Shown: in pieces, positions 34,100-43,365 of the stretch
Numbering within the stretch: position 1 is the first letter of the stretch
How the letters are laid out: each line of letters starts with the position of its first letter
Assembly: GCF_002946835.1 (NCBI RefSeq)
Contig: NZ_CP026652.1
Location: forward strand, 8,184,001 to 8,248,000
Origin: Streptomyces dengpaensis
Lineage (GTDB): Bacteria > Actinomycetota > Actinomycetes > Streptomycetales > Streptomycetaceae
Direction: 5' to 3'
DNA: 64,000 nt
The notes under the pieces: model-generated
The model's input: the letters and a program-made list of their open reading frames with translations, nothing else
What the model was told of the DNA's origin: nothing
The model's database searches: none
Made by a program: the position numbers and the translations under genes

Positions 34100-35451
34100 G
34101 CCACGGACTCCTCGATCTGGTCGACGGTCGCGTTCTCTGCGGGGACGTCACCGGGGTCGGCGCCCTGCTCGCGCATCCGGCGCTGGATGACGGCCGGGTC
34201 CACGTCCCGGACGAGGACGCCCTGCTCCACCGCGGTGGCGGCGGCGATGCCGGCGGCCTGGCCCATGGCCATGCAGGGCGGGATCTCCCGGGAGATCCGC
34301 TGCGCCTCGGGGGTGGCCGAGTAGTGCCGGCCGGCGACCAGCAGCTGGTCGACGTCGCGCGGCAGCAGGGCGCGGTACGGGGTGTAGTAGTCGCGGCCGC
34401 GGGCGACGCTGTCGGCGAAGTGGCGGCGGGAGGTGACGTCGTCCTTGGTGACCACGTACTCGCCCTGCAGCAGCCGGGTCTGACGGACGCCCATCTGCTC
34501 GGCGACGTCGAGCAGGTAGGCGTTGTCGAAGCCGGGCAGGTCGGACTTGATGTGGTCGAGGACGGCGCCGATCCGGGCCCGGGCCTCGAACTCGGCCTCG
34601 GTGAGCGAGGCCGGGTCGGTGCCGTCGAAGCCGGTCATGTGCGGGCAGTTGCACCAGACCACGCCGGGGACGGGCGTCTTGAGCCACCACAACTCCCAGG
34701 CGCCGCCCAGCATCCGCTTGATCTTGCGGTTGACGGCCCGTGCCTCGCGCGGGTTCTCCTGCTCGAAGCGCTCGGCGGCCGCGGTGTCCACCCCGCCGAG
34801 CCGGAAGACCAGGGTGACCAGGTAGTTGTCCTGGGCGTACGAGGCGCCGGCCCGGGACGCCACGTCGATGTCGCCGGTCGTGTCGATCACCACGTCGCCC
34901 ATCACCGCCTGCGGGCCGGACTTGGTCTCGCAGACCACGCCCTTCACCGCGCCGTCCTGGACCACCGGTCGCGAGAACCAGCTGTGCAGCCGCAGGTTGA
35001 CCCCGCTCTCGCGGACCAGGTCGTTGGAGACCCGCTTCCAGCCGTCGGGGTCGAAGGCGACGGCGTAGCAGATCGGCTTGGGGCTGGTGTGGGAGTGGAA
35101 GTCGAACGCTCCCCAACGGCCCCACTTGGCCCACATCTCGGGCGAGGAGTAGCGGTCCTCGGCCGGCGGGTAGACGGCGAGACCGAGCTTGGCCATCCGC
35201 TCGACGTACTCGTCGACGATGCCGGTGACGGTGACCTCGCTCCCGTTGATCATGTCGTCGAGGACCAGGACCATGCCGCCGGAGGCCAGACCGCCGAGGG
35301 CCGAGTAGCGTTCCAGCAGGGTCACGTCGGCCCCGGTGCGGGCGGCGGCCACGGCCGCGCTGACCCCGGCCGGTCCGCCGCCGACCACGACCACGTCGGA
35401 CCGCTGGACCACGGGCGCCTCGACGGCGTCGAGAGAGACGGTCTGGGGCAT
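34096..35451 (-). CDS. FAD-dependent oxidoreductase (FAD_oxidored type)
   Basis: 451 residues. VVQRSDVVVVGGGPAGVSAAVAAARTGADVTLLERYSALGGLASGG is the FAD-binding start; GDVVIDTTGDIDVASRAGA and DVDQLLVAGRHYSATPEAQRISREIPPCMAMGQAAGIAAATAVEQGV are the signatures of the family that includes KsdD-distant, FixC-like and iron-sulfur-associated oxidoreductases. Substrate not evident. Position between transporter and CoA-transferase suggests it oxidises or desaturates the free acid or an early intermediate. ATG 35451; the stop overlaps the CoA-transferase start. Confidence 0.88.
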   Translation of the reverse strand: MPQTVSLDAVEAPVVQRSDVVVVGGGPAGVSAAVAAARTGADVTLLERYSALGGLASGGMVLVLDDMINGSEVTVTGIVDEYVERMAKLGLAVYPPAEDRYSSPEMWAKWGRWGAFDFHSHTSPKPICYAVAFDPDGWKRVSNDLVRESGVNLRLHSWFSRPVVQDGAVKGVVCETKSGPQAVMGDVVIDTTGDIDVASRAGASYAQDNYLVTLVFRLGGVDTAAAERFEQENPREARAVNRKIKRMLGGAWELWWLKTPVPGVVWCNCPHMTGFDGTDPASLTEAEFEARARIGAVLDHIKSDLPGFDNAYLLDVAEQMGVRQTRLLQGEYVVTKDDVTSRRHFADSVARGRDYYTPYRALLPRDVDQLLVAGRHYSATPEAQRISREIPPCMAMGQAAGIAAATAVEQGVLVRDVDPAVIQRRMREQGADPGDVPAENATVDQIEESVA

Positions 35452-35462
35452 CTGACTCCCTT

Positions 35463-36764
35463 TCAGTTCCCGACGCGGACGGCGCCGCGACGGAGGACGA
35501 GCACGTAGAGCAGGACGCTGAGCAGGCAAAGGACCGCGCCGTAGACGGGGAACGCCCAGGCGGCGCCGATGTCCTGTAGCCACAGCAGGAGATAGGGGGC
35601 GGTGCCGCCGAAGCCGGCCACGCCGATCGCGTAGCCGAGGCCGACGCCGGTGACCCGGCAGCTGGTCGGCATCAACGTGGCGGCGACGGTGTTGTAGAGG
35701 CCCATGGTGAAGGCCAGCACCGGGGCGCCGACCAGCATCACCACGGTGAACATCGCCATGCCGGGCCGCTGGTAGGCAAGCACGATGAAGATCAGCGGCA
35801 CCACGGCGAGCCGGGAGACGATGAAGGTGCGGGAGATCCGGTTGCGGTCGGCGAGCCGGCCGACCAGCGGGTAGAGCGCGGCGACGCCGATGCCCGCGAG
35901 GGTGGAGACCAGGAAGACGGTGTCCGGGTCCTCGTGGTGGGCGGAGCGGGCCAGGTTGGGCAGTCCGGTGGCCCAGGTGTAGTTGAGCGCCTGGGCGCCG
36001 GCCACCACGAAGATGATCGCCAGCAGCGCCAGCCGGTGCCGCCAGACCTCGGCCCAGACCTGGCCCACCCGGGCGGGCTCGGCCGGCTTCTCGCCCTGTG
36101 CGTGCAGGGTTTCCGGCAGGGCGCGGCGCAGCCAGAGGAAGATCAGGCCACCGACGGCACCGACCGCGAACGGGATACGCCAGCCCCAGGAGGCCATGGC
36201 GTCGGGGGCGACCACCGAGGTGGTCAGGAAGCAGACCAGCGAGGCGCCGACGATGCCGACTTGGACGTAGATGCTGATGACACTGCCGAACCGGGCGGTC
36301 CTGCCCTCGGGTGCCAGCTCCACGATGTACGCGGAGTTCAGCGGGGCCTCGATGCCGGTGGACAGTCCCTGCAGGATGCGGCTGGCCAGCAGGATGACGC
36401 CGGCCCAGACGCCGATGCTCGCATGGCTGGGCAGCAGGGCGATGACCAGGCTGGACAGCACCATGGAGCCGATGGAGAACAGCATGACGGAGCGTCGGCC
36501 GATCCGGTCGGCCAGGGTGCCGAAGACGATCGCGCCGAGCGGCCGGGCGGCGAAGCCGACGGCGAAGACGGCCAGCGCGGACATGGTCTCGGAGACGGAG
36601 CTGCCGGAGGGGAAGTAGAGCGGACCTATGTAGGAGGCCAGCAGCCCGTAGACCATCCAGTCGTACCACTCGACGGCGTTGCCGCCGCCGAGTGCCAGCA
36701 GAGCGCGGCGGTGGGAGAGGGAGTTTCCGGTGTCGACAGCGGATCTGTCGATGAGTGATGCCAT
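35463..36764 (-). CDS. MFS transporter, metabolite:H+ symporter (MHS) type
   Basis: 433 residues from ATG 36764, which has GAGGTG in front; an in-frame ATG at 36779 lacks one. Twelve hydrophobic segments are visible, beginning with the MHS pattern ALGGGNAVEWYDWMVYGLLASYIGPLYFP, with the loop 2-3 motif GTLADRIGRRSVMLFSI and ALPETL before the central loop. The group contains KgtP- and ProP-like importers of dicarboxylates, oxo acids, aromatic acids and betaines. It sits 11 bases upstream of the FAD oxidoreductase gene and is the probable uptake system for the operon substrate. Confidence 0.93.
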   Translation of the reverse strand: MASLIDRSAVDTGNSLSHRRALLALGGGNAVEWYDWMVYGLLASYIGPLYFPSGSSVSETMSALAVFAVGFAARPLGAIVFGTLADRIGRRSVMLFSIGSMVLSSLVIALLPSHASIGVWAGVILLASRILQGLSTGIEAPLNSAYIVELAPEGRTARFGSVISIYVQVGIVGASLVCFLTTSVVAPDAMASWGWRIPFAVGAVGGLIFLWLRRALPETLHAQGEKPAEPARVGQVWAEVWRHRLALLAIIFVVAGAQALNYTWATGLPNLARSAHHEDPDTVFLVSTLAGIGVAALYPLVGRLADRNRISRTFIVSRLAVVPLIFIVLAYQRPGMAMFTVVMLVGAPVLAFTMGLYNTVAATLMPTSCRVTGVGLGYAIGVAGFGGTAPYLLLWLQDIGAAWAFPVYGAVLCLLSVLLYVLVLRRGAVRVGN

Positions 36765-36867
36765 GGCAGGGCACCTCATGGGGAAGGCGCACGGGACGAG
36801 GCCGTGCGGTACCGGCGCCCGGGCCTGAGGCCGGGGCGTTGGGGGCGGGACGGCGCGAGGCCGGTGC

Positions 36868-37485
36868 CTACCAGGTGGGCGGAGTGATCACCCAGATCGA
36901 GGTGGCGGGCTCGTCACCGGGATTGACGTACCAGTGGGGAATGCTGGAGGAGTAGGTGATGGAGTCGCCCGCTTCGAGCCGGTGACGGACGCCGTCGAGA
37001 TAGACGTCCTTCACACCAGAGAGCACGATGCCGAACTCCTCGCCGTTGTGACGGAAGGGGGCGGCGCTGGTGTCGTGGCCCGGCTGGGTGACCACCCACA
37101 GGACCTCCAAAGCGCCGTTGAGCGTCGGGGTGAGCAGTTCGAAGCGGTCGCCGTCCGCCGGATCCGCGCCATGGAAGTCCAGGCTGCGGCGTTCGTGGGC
37201 ACGGACCACCGGGCTGACCTGGTCGGCGAGATGGAACAGCCGCCCGATCGGGACATCCAGACCGTGGGCGATCTGCACCAGACTGGTGAAGGAGGGATTA
37301 CCTTTCCCTCGCTCGACCTGGCTGATCAGTCCGGTGCTGATGCCGGAACGGCGGCTCAGCTCGTCCAGGGTCAGGTCGGCCTGCTTGCGCAGGGCCTTGA
37401 TCTGCAGGCCGACCGTGGCGACCAGCACATCGAGGTCCGGCCGGTCAGCCGGCATCGGTGCGTCGTTGTCGTGCACGATCTCCAC
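36868..37485 (-). CDS. XRE-family regulator with cupin domain
   Basis: 205 residues. The N-terminal helix-turn-helix (about 28-85) is IKALRKQADLTLDELSRRSGISTGLISQVERGKGNPSFTSLVQIAHGLDVPIGRLF; the C-terminal cupin (about 120-205) has PFRHNGEEFGIVLSGVKDVYLDGVRHRLEAGDSITYSSSIPHWYVNPGDEPATSIWVITPP. Regulators of this type sense a small metabolite in the cupin barrel and control adjacent transport or catabolic genes. It is the first gene of the minus-strand set and the likely local regulator. Confidence 0.95.
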   Translation of the reverse strand: MEIVHDNDAPMPADRPDLDVLVATVGLQIKALRKQADLTLDELSRRSGISTGLISQVERGKGNPSFTSLVQIAHGLDVPIGRLFHLADQVSPVVRAHERRSLDFHGADPADGDRFELLTPTLNGALEVLWVVTQPGHDTSAAPFRHNGEEFGIVLSGVKDVYLDGVRHRLEAGDSITYSSSIPHWYVNPGDEPATSIWVITPPTW

Positions 37486-37594
37486 CTGTCCCTGGGGGAT
37501 GTGTCTTGCGCCATATTGAAGACCTTCATGATGCTGAAAACAAGCCCCTGATGTTCATCCTTGTTCATCTCCGTGATGCCGGGCAGGCGTTCGG

Positions 37595-37977
37595 CATGAA
37601 GAGCTGGGAGGAACCCGCAGCCCAGGGCGTGCACCAGCCGGCTGACGCGCAGTTCGGGGACTGCCCTGTGCACTCCAACTGGCCGGACGGCGGCAGCACT
37701 TCCGAGGCCATGGCCCGGGCCGTACGCGACGTGGGCCACCGGTGGGCCGTACTGACGGACGACTCGCCGCGGCTCACTGTGGCCCAAGGGCCGAACGCCG
37801 AGCGGCGGTTGGCAGATCGAGGCGGTCCGGGAGCTCAACCAGGAGCTGTGGCCGTTCCGACCCCTCACCGGGACCCACCCGGAGGCCCCGACGGGCAAGG
37901 GACGCGTCCGGGCCGGCCGCTGGAAGCCGCCGATCGGCGCGCGCAAGCTATCGCTGTGCCAGACGTGCAGGTCGTAG
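37595..37977 (+). pseudogene. PHP-domain (PolX/histidinol phosphatase-like) remnant
   Basis: One frame reads GDCPVHSNWPDGGSTSEAMARAVRDVGHRWAVLTDDSPRLTVAQGPNAERR, clearly the start of the PHP domain of actinobacterial PolX-like proteins (normally HxHSDWSDGG and LTDHSPRLTVA). Key metal ligands are changed (CPVHS, LTDDS). A shifted frame continues RQIEAVRELNQELWPFRPLTGTH before the sequence is lost at a TAG at 37977. The N-terminal and C-terminal parts are missing. Confidence 0.8.
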
Positions 37978-38041
37978 CCGAGGCCGCATCCTCCCGCCGG
38001 AATGCCAACCGCCGTGTGGGCGTGCATTCTTGAACGGGACG

Positions 38042-39940
38042 TCAGATCTCTTGTCCTTCCCCCTTGAGGGCTGCCCGTTCCCGCGCGGCGCGTACCGCCG
38101 CGGACAGCGAGGCGATGTCGTAGGCGCCGTGGTGGCGGAGGCCGTTGACGAAGAACGTCGGTGTGCCCGAGACGCCGCTGAGGTCGGCGGACTCCACATC
38201 CGCGTCGACCCGGGCGGTCCCCGCACCGGACCGCAGGTCATGGAGGAAGCGGTCGGTGTCGAGACCGATCTCCTCGGCGTAGCGGAGCAGGTCCTTGGGC
38301 CTGAGGTCACCCTGGTGCTCCAGCAGCAGATCGTGCATCTCCCAGTAGCGGTCCTGGAGGGCCGCGGCCTCGGCGGCCTCCGCGGCCAGCTGGGCATTGG
38401 GGTGTACGTCGGGCAGCGGCAGATGCCGCCATACGTAGCGCACATCGCCGAAGTGGGCGAGCAGCTCGCGCACCACGGGCTCGGCCAGCCCGCAGTAGGG
38501 GCATTCGAAGTCCCCGTACTCGAGGAGCGTCACGGGCGCGTCCAGCGGGCCGCGTACGTGGTCGCGGTCCACGTCGACGGGGTCTTCGAGGTCGACGATG
38601 GCGTGGCCCATGCCGAGCAGGGCCCGGGCACGGGTACGCGGTGGAAGGGCGCTGACCACCCGGACGACCAGCCACGTGAGGAGGAACGAGCACACCACAG
38701 CGGCAAGGATCCCGATCTTCGCCTCTCCCAGCTGGGCACCGTCGAAGGCGAGCGTGGCGATCAGCAGCGACACGGTGAACCCCACCCCGGCCAGGGTGCC
38801 GCCCGCGGTGATGGCGCCCCAGCCGGCCGGCGGGTGCAGGCGCCCTCGGCTGACGCGCGTCGTGAGCCAGGTGGCGCCGATGATGCCGACCGGCTTGCCG
38901 AGCACATAGCCGAGGAGAATGCCGAGGGTGACCGGCGAAGTGAAGGCATGGGCCAGCTGGCTGCCGCTGATGGTGATGCCGGCGTTGGCGAGGGCGAACA
39001 GCGGCACGATCACATAGCTCGTCCAGGGATGGAACATCCGCTGCAGCCGCTCGTTGGGAGAGAGTGTCGAGGCGAGCCCGCGCCGTACAGTGCGCTCCAG
39101 TTCCGGGGTCGGCTGCTCGCGAAAGCGCCGGAACAGATGGCTGGCGCGCTCCAGGTTGCTCCGCTCCGCCGGGCGGGCGTAGGTCAGCAGGCCCATCGCG
39201 AGACCGGCCACGACCGGATCCACACCCGACTTCAGGAGAGCCACCCAGAGCGCCACGCCCAGCACCCCGTACAGGGAGGGAATCCACACACCGAGGGTGC
39301 GCCGCACCAGCAGGACGACCGCGAAGAGGCCGACCGCCGCCAGCAGTGCGGGCAGGGCCAAGGCGCCGCTGTAGGCGAGGGCGATCACGGCGAGGGCCAC
39401 GAAATCGTCCACGACGGAGAGGGTGAGGATGAAGACCCGCAGGCTGCCGGGCAGCCGTGCTCCGAAGAGGGCGAGCATGCCCAGGGCGAAAGCCGTGTCC
39501 GTCGACATGGCGGCGCCCCAGCCGTGGAGGGAGTCGTGGCCCGCGTTGAAGGCCAGGTAGATCGCGACGGGGACGGCCATGCCGCTGAGCCCGGCGAGCA
39601 GCGGCAGCGCCAGCCGGCGGCGTTCGCGCAGCTCGCCCATGTCGAACTCGCGGCGCGCCTCCAGGCCGACGACGAAGAAGAACAACGTCATCAGCCCGCT
39701 GTTCACCCACTCCCGCAGGTTCAGGGACACCTCGCCCGCGCCGACGCGGATCGACAGCTCGGTGTGCCACAAGGCGTCGTAGGAGTGCAGCCCGGCATTG
39801 GCCCAGACGAGTGCCGCGAGCGTGGCGGCCAGCAGTACCGCGGCACTGCCGGTCTCGGTCTGCAGGAAGACGCGCAGCGGACTGCGCGTGTCCTTGCTGC
39901 ACAGGGTCTGCCCCGACACGGGTGAGGTCTCAGGTGGCAC
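38042..39940 (-). CDS. nhaA: NhaA Na+/H+ antiporter fused to a DsbA-like thioredoxin domain
   Basis: 632 residues. The first 420 are NhaA: about eleven membrane segments, [34 protein letters not shown], and the transport site [16 protein letters not shown] with its double Asp. After a short charged linker ([16 protein letters not shown]) follows a DsbA-like thioredoxin domain with the active site [16 protein letters not shown], then [25 protein letters not shown] and [12 protein letters not shown]. Fusions of this kind occur in several actinobacteria. It extrudes Na+ with H+ import; the role of the redox domain is unknown. Start GTG 39940 is the best spaced after GGGAG; a GTG six bases earlier is possible. 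Confidence 0.93.
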   Translation of the reverse strand: MPPETSPVSGQTLCSKDTRSPLRVFLQTETGSAAVLLAATLAALVWANAGLHSYDALWHTELSIRVGAGEVSLNLREWVNSGLMTLFFFVVGLEARREFDMGELRERRRLALPLLAGLSGMAVPVAIYLAFNAGHDSLHGWGAAMSTDTAFALGMLALFGARLPGSLRVFILTLSVVDDFVALAVIALAYSGALALPALLAAVGLFAVVLLVRRTLGVWIPSLYGVLGVALWVALLKSGVDPVVAGLAMGLLTYARPAERSNLERASHLFRRFREQPTPELERTVRRGLASTLSPNERLQRMFHPWTSYVIVPLFALANAGITISGSQLAHAFTSPVTLGILLGYVLGKPVGIIGATWLTTRVSRGRLHPPAGWGAITAGGTLAGVGFTVSLLIATLAFDGAQLGEAKIGILAAVVCSFLLTWLVVRVVSALPPRTRARALLGMGHAIVDLEDPVDVDRDHVRGPLDAPVTLLEYGDFECPYCGLAEPVVRELLAHFGDVRYVWRHLPLPDVHPNAQLAAEAAEAAALQDRYWEMHDLLLEHQGDLRPKDLLRYAEEIGLDTDRFLHDLRSGAGTARVDADVESADLSGVSGTPTFFVNGLRHHGAYDIASLSAAVRAARERAALKGEGQEI

Positions 39941-40463
39941 AGTCACTCCCTGATTCTCGCCCCGCACGTGATCTGCTACCTGGTGAAGTTCAGGTGCCCA
40001 GATGCCGAGCTGGTCCGGGTCGCCGGCGCCGACCACGCCGTCGTAGCCCGGGGAGCATCACGCTGTCGGGCCGCGACCAAGAAGATGGGGCCCCTGCGGG
40101 GCGGTAGCGGACCCGGCACGTCAGGGCCGCTGGTCGTTCTCCAGCCAGCAGGTGACGCTCAGGCAAAGGGGGGCGAAATGTCCTCGCGGCTCGAGGTCGT
40201 GATGAGTGAGGACGTGTCCCTGCGCGTGAACGACCCCGGCCGGTTCCTCCCCGTCCGGCCGGGGCTCGCGCGACAGCGCGGCCGGGCTACGGCGGACTCG
40301 ACTCGTCCGGGTGGCATGGCCAACTGACGGCGTGGCCAGTGGTGTTCGGCGCTGACCGGAGCCGGGGGCGTGCCAAGGTGGGGCGTTCAGGTTGAGCAGG
40401 CGAAGGGTCCCCTGGGGCCGTGGCTGTGCCGGTCGCCGGGCGCACGGCAACGGCCCAGGGCGG
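39941..40463. other. Intergenic region without recognisable gene
   Basis: About 520 bases upstream of nhaA and downstream of the SDR gene at 40464-41258. No domain, hairpin or repeat stands out. Confidence 0.5.
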
Positions 40464-41258
40464 TCAGGGCAGGATCGCGTCGACGTATCCGCCGTCCACG
40501 CGCAGGGCACCGCCCGTCGTGGCCGAGGCCTGGTCGGAGCTGAGGTAGACGACCATGTTGGCGATCTCGTCCGGTTCGATCAGCCGCTGCAGCAGGGACT
40601 GGGGGCGGTAGGTGCGCATGAAGACGCGCTGGGCCTCGTCCCAGGGGAGGTCCCGGTCGACGAGTTCGTAGACGAAGTCCTCGACTCCGCCGGTGTGGGT
40701 GGGGCCGGCGATGACGGAGTTCACCGTCACGCCGGTGCCTGCCGCCTTCTTGGCGAATCCGCGGCTCACCGCGAGCAGCGCGGTCTTCGACATCCCGTAG
40801 TGGATCATCTCCGCGGGGATGGCGATCGCCGAGTCACTGGCGATGCAGAGGATGCGTCCCCAGCCGCGTTCGGTCATGCCCGGCAGGTACAGCCGGGTCA
40901 GGCGCACGGCGGCCAGGACGTTGATGTCGAAGTAGCGCCGCCATTCCTCGTCGGTGATCTCCAGGGGGTCGGCGGTGCCGAAGACGCCGAGGTTGTTGAC
41001 GAGGATGTCCACCTGAGGAAGGGCCTGCGTCACCTGGTCGGCGCCCTCGTCACTCGACACGTCCGCGGCAACCGGTACCAGGTCGGCTCCGGGTACCTGC
41101 TTGGCCAGCAGGCCGATGCTCTCGGCGACCCGTTGCTCGCCGCGTCCGTTGACGGCCACGCGGGCGCCCGCGCGGGCCAAGCCGGCGGCGATGGCCGCAC
41201 CGATGCCCTGCGTCGAGCCGGTGACCAGGGCGGTACGGCCTGTCAGATCGATGTGCAT
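40464..41258 (-). CDS. SDR-family oxidoreductase
   Basis: 264 residues from ATG 41258 behind GAAGGGA. A classical SDR: TGSTQGIGAAIAAGLARAG (cofactor), NNLGVFG, the Ser in CIASDSA and YGMSK (YxxxK) all present, and GGALRVDGGYVDAILP at the end. It would reduce or oxidise a hydroxyl/oxo substrate with NAD(P). A YCII-like gene lies upstream on the same strand but 340 bases away, so co-transcription is uncertain. Confidence 0.94.
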   Translation of the reverse strand: MHIDLTGRTALVTGSTQGIGAAIAAGLARAGARVAVNGRGEQRVAESIGLLAKQVPGADLVPVAADVSSDEGADQVTQALPQVDILVNNLGVFGTADPLEITDEEWRRYFDINVLAAVRLTRLYLPGMTERGWGRILCIASDSAIAIPAEMIHYGMSKTALLAVSRGFAKKAAGTGVTVNSVIAGPTHTGGVEDFVYELVDRDLPWDEAQRVFMRTYRPQSLLQRLIEPDEIANMVVYLSSDQASATTGGALRVDGGYVDAILP

Positions 41259-41598
41259 GGGCGAACGGGTTCCCTTCACGTGCGTCCTGCGCGTCCGGAT
41301 ACGGCACTTTGCCCAGTGTGAAGTCTCAAGGGGCGAAGCGCCGGACAGGCACAACACATCGCTGCCATCGGTGCGCTCGCCCCCGCCCGGTCCGCCCGTT
41401 CGGCGTATCCGGTCGCTCACGCTGGCTCCGATGCCGCGCCCGGCGGCAGCTCCAGTACGTGCCCGGCGGCGATCGCCTCCTGGGGCGAAGGCGCCCCGCC
41501 CTTCCTTTCGAGAGGAGACGAACGTCCGGCAGAAGAACCGACGCACGTGCGGGCGGACGGCCAACCGACGGATGCCGTCGGCTCGGTGCCTCCTTGGT
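41259..41598. other. Intergenic region
   Basis: Upstream of the SDR gene; no recognisable gene or repeat. The likely promoter of the SDR gene must be here but no consensus is clear. Confidence 0.4.
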
Positions 41599-42150
41599 TC
41601 ACGACGGCCGGCCGCCGAACTGCCAGCTGTGGACCTCGATGTCCGCGTACCGGCCCGGGGCCAGGACGGCTCGTGCGCTGTCCGGGTCAGGCGCTCGGAC
41701 CAGCGCCGCCGTCCCCAGCCAGGCGGTGCCGTTGTCGGACAGCAGCGGCCCGTAGGCGATCAGCTCGTCCCGGTCGCGCGGCACGGCCAGGTCGGCGGCA
41801 TGGCCCGTGCCGAGGCCGAGCACCAGGTACCGGTTGCCACCGGTCCGGCCACCGGGGTAATCCCACATGGTGCGCCCCAGCAGGTTGCGCCATCGGCGCA
41901 GCAGCACGTCCCGGTACACGCCGGCTTGGTAGCCGGGCTCCTCGAGAGCGAACGCGCGGGCGGCGGCGGGATCCGGCACATCGACGATATGCACGCTTCC
42001 GGTGGGCGTCTCACCGTCGCCGGTAAGGGTCGGGCCGCGGGCAATCATCCCCTTCGCGTACTGGTCCATGTACGACCAGTGCTCTTCCAGCAGCTCGTTG
42101 CGCAACGGGACGGAGCCAGGCCGATCGCGGTGGTAGCAGAAGAACTCCAT
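41599..42150 (-). CDS. YCII-domain protein (two ferredoxin-like halves)
   Basis: 183 residues from ATG 42150 behind GGAAGG (MEFFCYHRDRPGSVPLRNELLEEHWSYMDQYAKGMIARGPTL). The first half, with HIVDVPDPAAARAFALEEPGYQAGVYRDVLLRRW, is a YCII/YciI-type alpha-beta fold; the second half (YLVLGLGTGHAADLAVPRDRDELIAYGPLLSDNGTAWLGTAALVRAPDPDSARAVLAPGRYADIEVHSWQFGG) repeats the fold. Such proteins bind or transform small aromatic or lactone compounds; no function can be assigned here. Confidence 0.85.
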   Translation of the reverse strand: MEFFCYHRDRPGSVPLRNELLEEHWSYMDQYAKGMIARGPTLTGDGETPTGSVHIVDVPDPAAARAFALEEPGYQAGVYRDVLLRRWRNLLGRTMWDYPGGRTGGNRYLVLGLGTGHAADLAVPRDRDELIAYGPLLSDNGTAWLGTAALVRAPDPDSARAVLAPGRYADIEVHSWQFGGRPS

Positions 42151-42184
42151 GACCACAGAACCTTCCCCGACGCAGGGCAGCATC

Positions 42185-42616
42185 TCAACTGGCTTTGGCG
42201 ACGATGACCCCACGCTCCAGACTCGGCAGCGCTTCGACAGACGGCTTCAGGGCCTGTCCGGCGGATCCTGCCGGACAGGCCCCTGGTCCCGAGGAGGGCT
42301 CAGTGCTGCCCTGGCGCAGCAGCACCACCTTCCCGTCGATCCCGGCGGTCGTGCGGCCAGCGTTGATCTCCGTGACCCGGCGCACGCTGAGCAGCGTGTT
42401 AGCGCGGGAGCGGAGCATCAGCTTCTGCAGATTGCGGACCCTTTTCAGGTCCCCTGCCGGCGATGCCGTGAAGATGCGTTGCCGAAGTCGCCGTACGTCG
42501 TCTTCGACCTGCTGCCAGTCGACGGCCAGCCAGTCGGTGATCTCGTCCTCAGGTCCGTTCACCGCAGCCTCAGCTGGGGCGTCCAACTTGTCCCTCGGTT
42601 CGGGGTGTTCGAGCAT
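42185..42616 (-). pseudogene. ltrA: Truncated group II intron reverse transcriptase/maturase
   Basis: The protein starts MLEHPEPRDKLDAPAEAAVNGPEDEITDW, then WQQVEDDVRRLRQRIFTASPAGDLKRVRNLQKLMLRSRANTLLSVRRVTEINAGRTTAGIDGKVVLLRQ, the conserved N-terminal RT-0/RT-1 region of group II intron proteins. After GKVVL the sequence leaves the family at an IS-end-like hairpin, so the RT active site (YADD), maturase and endonuclease parts are missing. Confidence 0.88.
42249..42282. repeat. Back-to-back IS5-type terminal repeats
   Basis: Inverted arms GGGCCTGTCCGGC (42250-42262) and GCCGGACAGGCCC (42270-42282) around GGATCCT. The 19 bases 42249-42267 are identical to the reverse complement of 51132-51150, the outer end of the IS5-type remnant at 50672-51150. 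This marks an IS end fused to a second one, at the truncation point of the group II intron. It could also act as a hairpin terminator. Confidence 0.7.
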
Positions 42617-42893
42617 CTGGTCTCCACAGACTCACCTGACCCACGTCGGCACCCTTTCGAGTTCGGGCACGTGCCCGTATCCGGCCGGTTATGCAGGGCG
42701 ATCGGCGGAGGGCCGAATGTGTTGCCCGTCTTTCCGCTGCCTTTCAGCTGCCGGCGTTCGCTTCTTGGGTCATCATGTTCCCGCCCGGGGGCTGGGCCTT
42801 CCTCGCAGTCGGCTCACCGCTCAGTCGCCTGAGCGGACCCCGTCGGGGTTTCCACGTTCCACACAGTTGAGATACGACCGGGGTGGGCGCCCC

Positions 42894-43297
42894 CTATACC
42901 CCGGGGACGGTGGTGTCCTCCCGGCCGGCGGTTCGCTGTCCGACCGGCACCCGCCGCTTCTTGAGCGGCTCCACGGCGCGGCCGCGCCAACTGGACCAAC
43001 GGCGCTCGACGATCCGGAAGGCGGCCTCGGGACGGCCACGGCGCACCAGTTCCTGTGCGGAGCGCAGTGCCGCGAGGTACAGGCGCAGGTTGCTGTCGGC
43101 GATCCGGTAGAGGGCAGGCTTGCCGGCCGAGGTGGAGAGCGGTTCGTCCACAGCCAGGACGCGCTTTTCCTCCACCAGCCGCCGTAGCAGACGGGAGAGG
43201 GTACCGGAAGGCAGAGCGCCGTCGCGGCTGCCGGCGGTGGCGGCGATGTTGGCGTGGGTGCGGTCACCGGCGCCGACGGCCTCGACGCGGGGACGTT
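42894..43297 (-). pseudogene. ATP-binding protein (DUF234-type) C-terminal fragment
   Basis: VEAVGAGDRTHANIAATAGSRDGALPSGTLSRLLRRLVEEKRVLAVDEPLSTSAGKPALYRIADSNLRLYLAALRSAQELVRRGRPEAAFRIVERRWSSWRGRAVEPL matches the C-terminal helical/winged part of archaeal-type ATPases with DUF234. The P-loop domain upstream is missing and the last conserved part is lost after AVEPL, close to the group II intron fragment. Not functional. Confidence 0.75.
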
Positions 43298-43311
43298 GCC
43301 CATGACGAAAA

Positions 43312-43350
43312 GGCCGGACTCCGGAGGGTGGAGCCCTCCGGAGCCCGGCC
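43312..43350 (-). terminator. Strong hairpin after the PI-PLC gene
   Basis: GGCCGG and CTCCGGAGGG pair with CCCTCCGGAG and CCGGCC around a TGGAG loop, 15 bases after the stop of the minus-strand gene 43366-44499. Very stable and without an overlapping gene. Confidence 0.85.
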
Positions 43351-43365
43351 TCGGCGGACCAGAGA

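Larger units (their letters stand above)
42185..42891 (-). mobile_element. 5' fragment of a group II intron
   Basis: Upstream of the truncated maturase frame (42617-42891) lies sequence with dense local inverted pairing, for example around the CGGGCACGTGCCCG palindrome near 42663-42676, as expected for domain I. The 5' end is placed at about 42891 (GGGGCGCCCACC on the minus strand, close to the usual GTGYG start), next to the truncated ATPase gene. Domains V and VI, needed for splicing, are absent. Boundaries are approximate. Confidence 0.6.

Noticed and set aside
31243..36758. Very long plus-strand frames opposite the catabolic operon
   Set aside because: They mirror the minus-strand genes; the minus strand carries all conserved motifs, overlaps and ribosome-binding sites.
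42249..42282. Hairpin read as a transcription terminator
   Set aside because: Its 19 bases are identical to an IS5-type end at 51132-51150, so an IS origin is the better explanation, although it might still terminate transcription.
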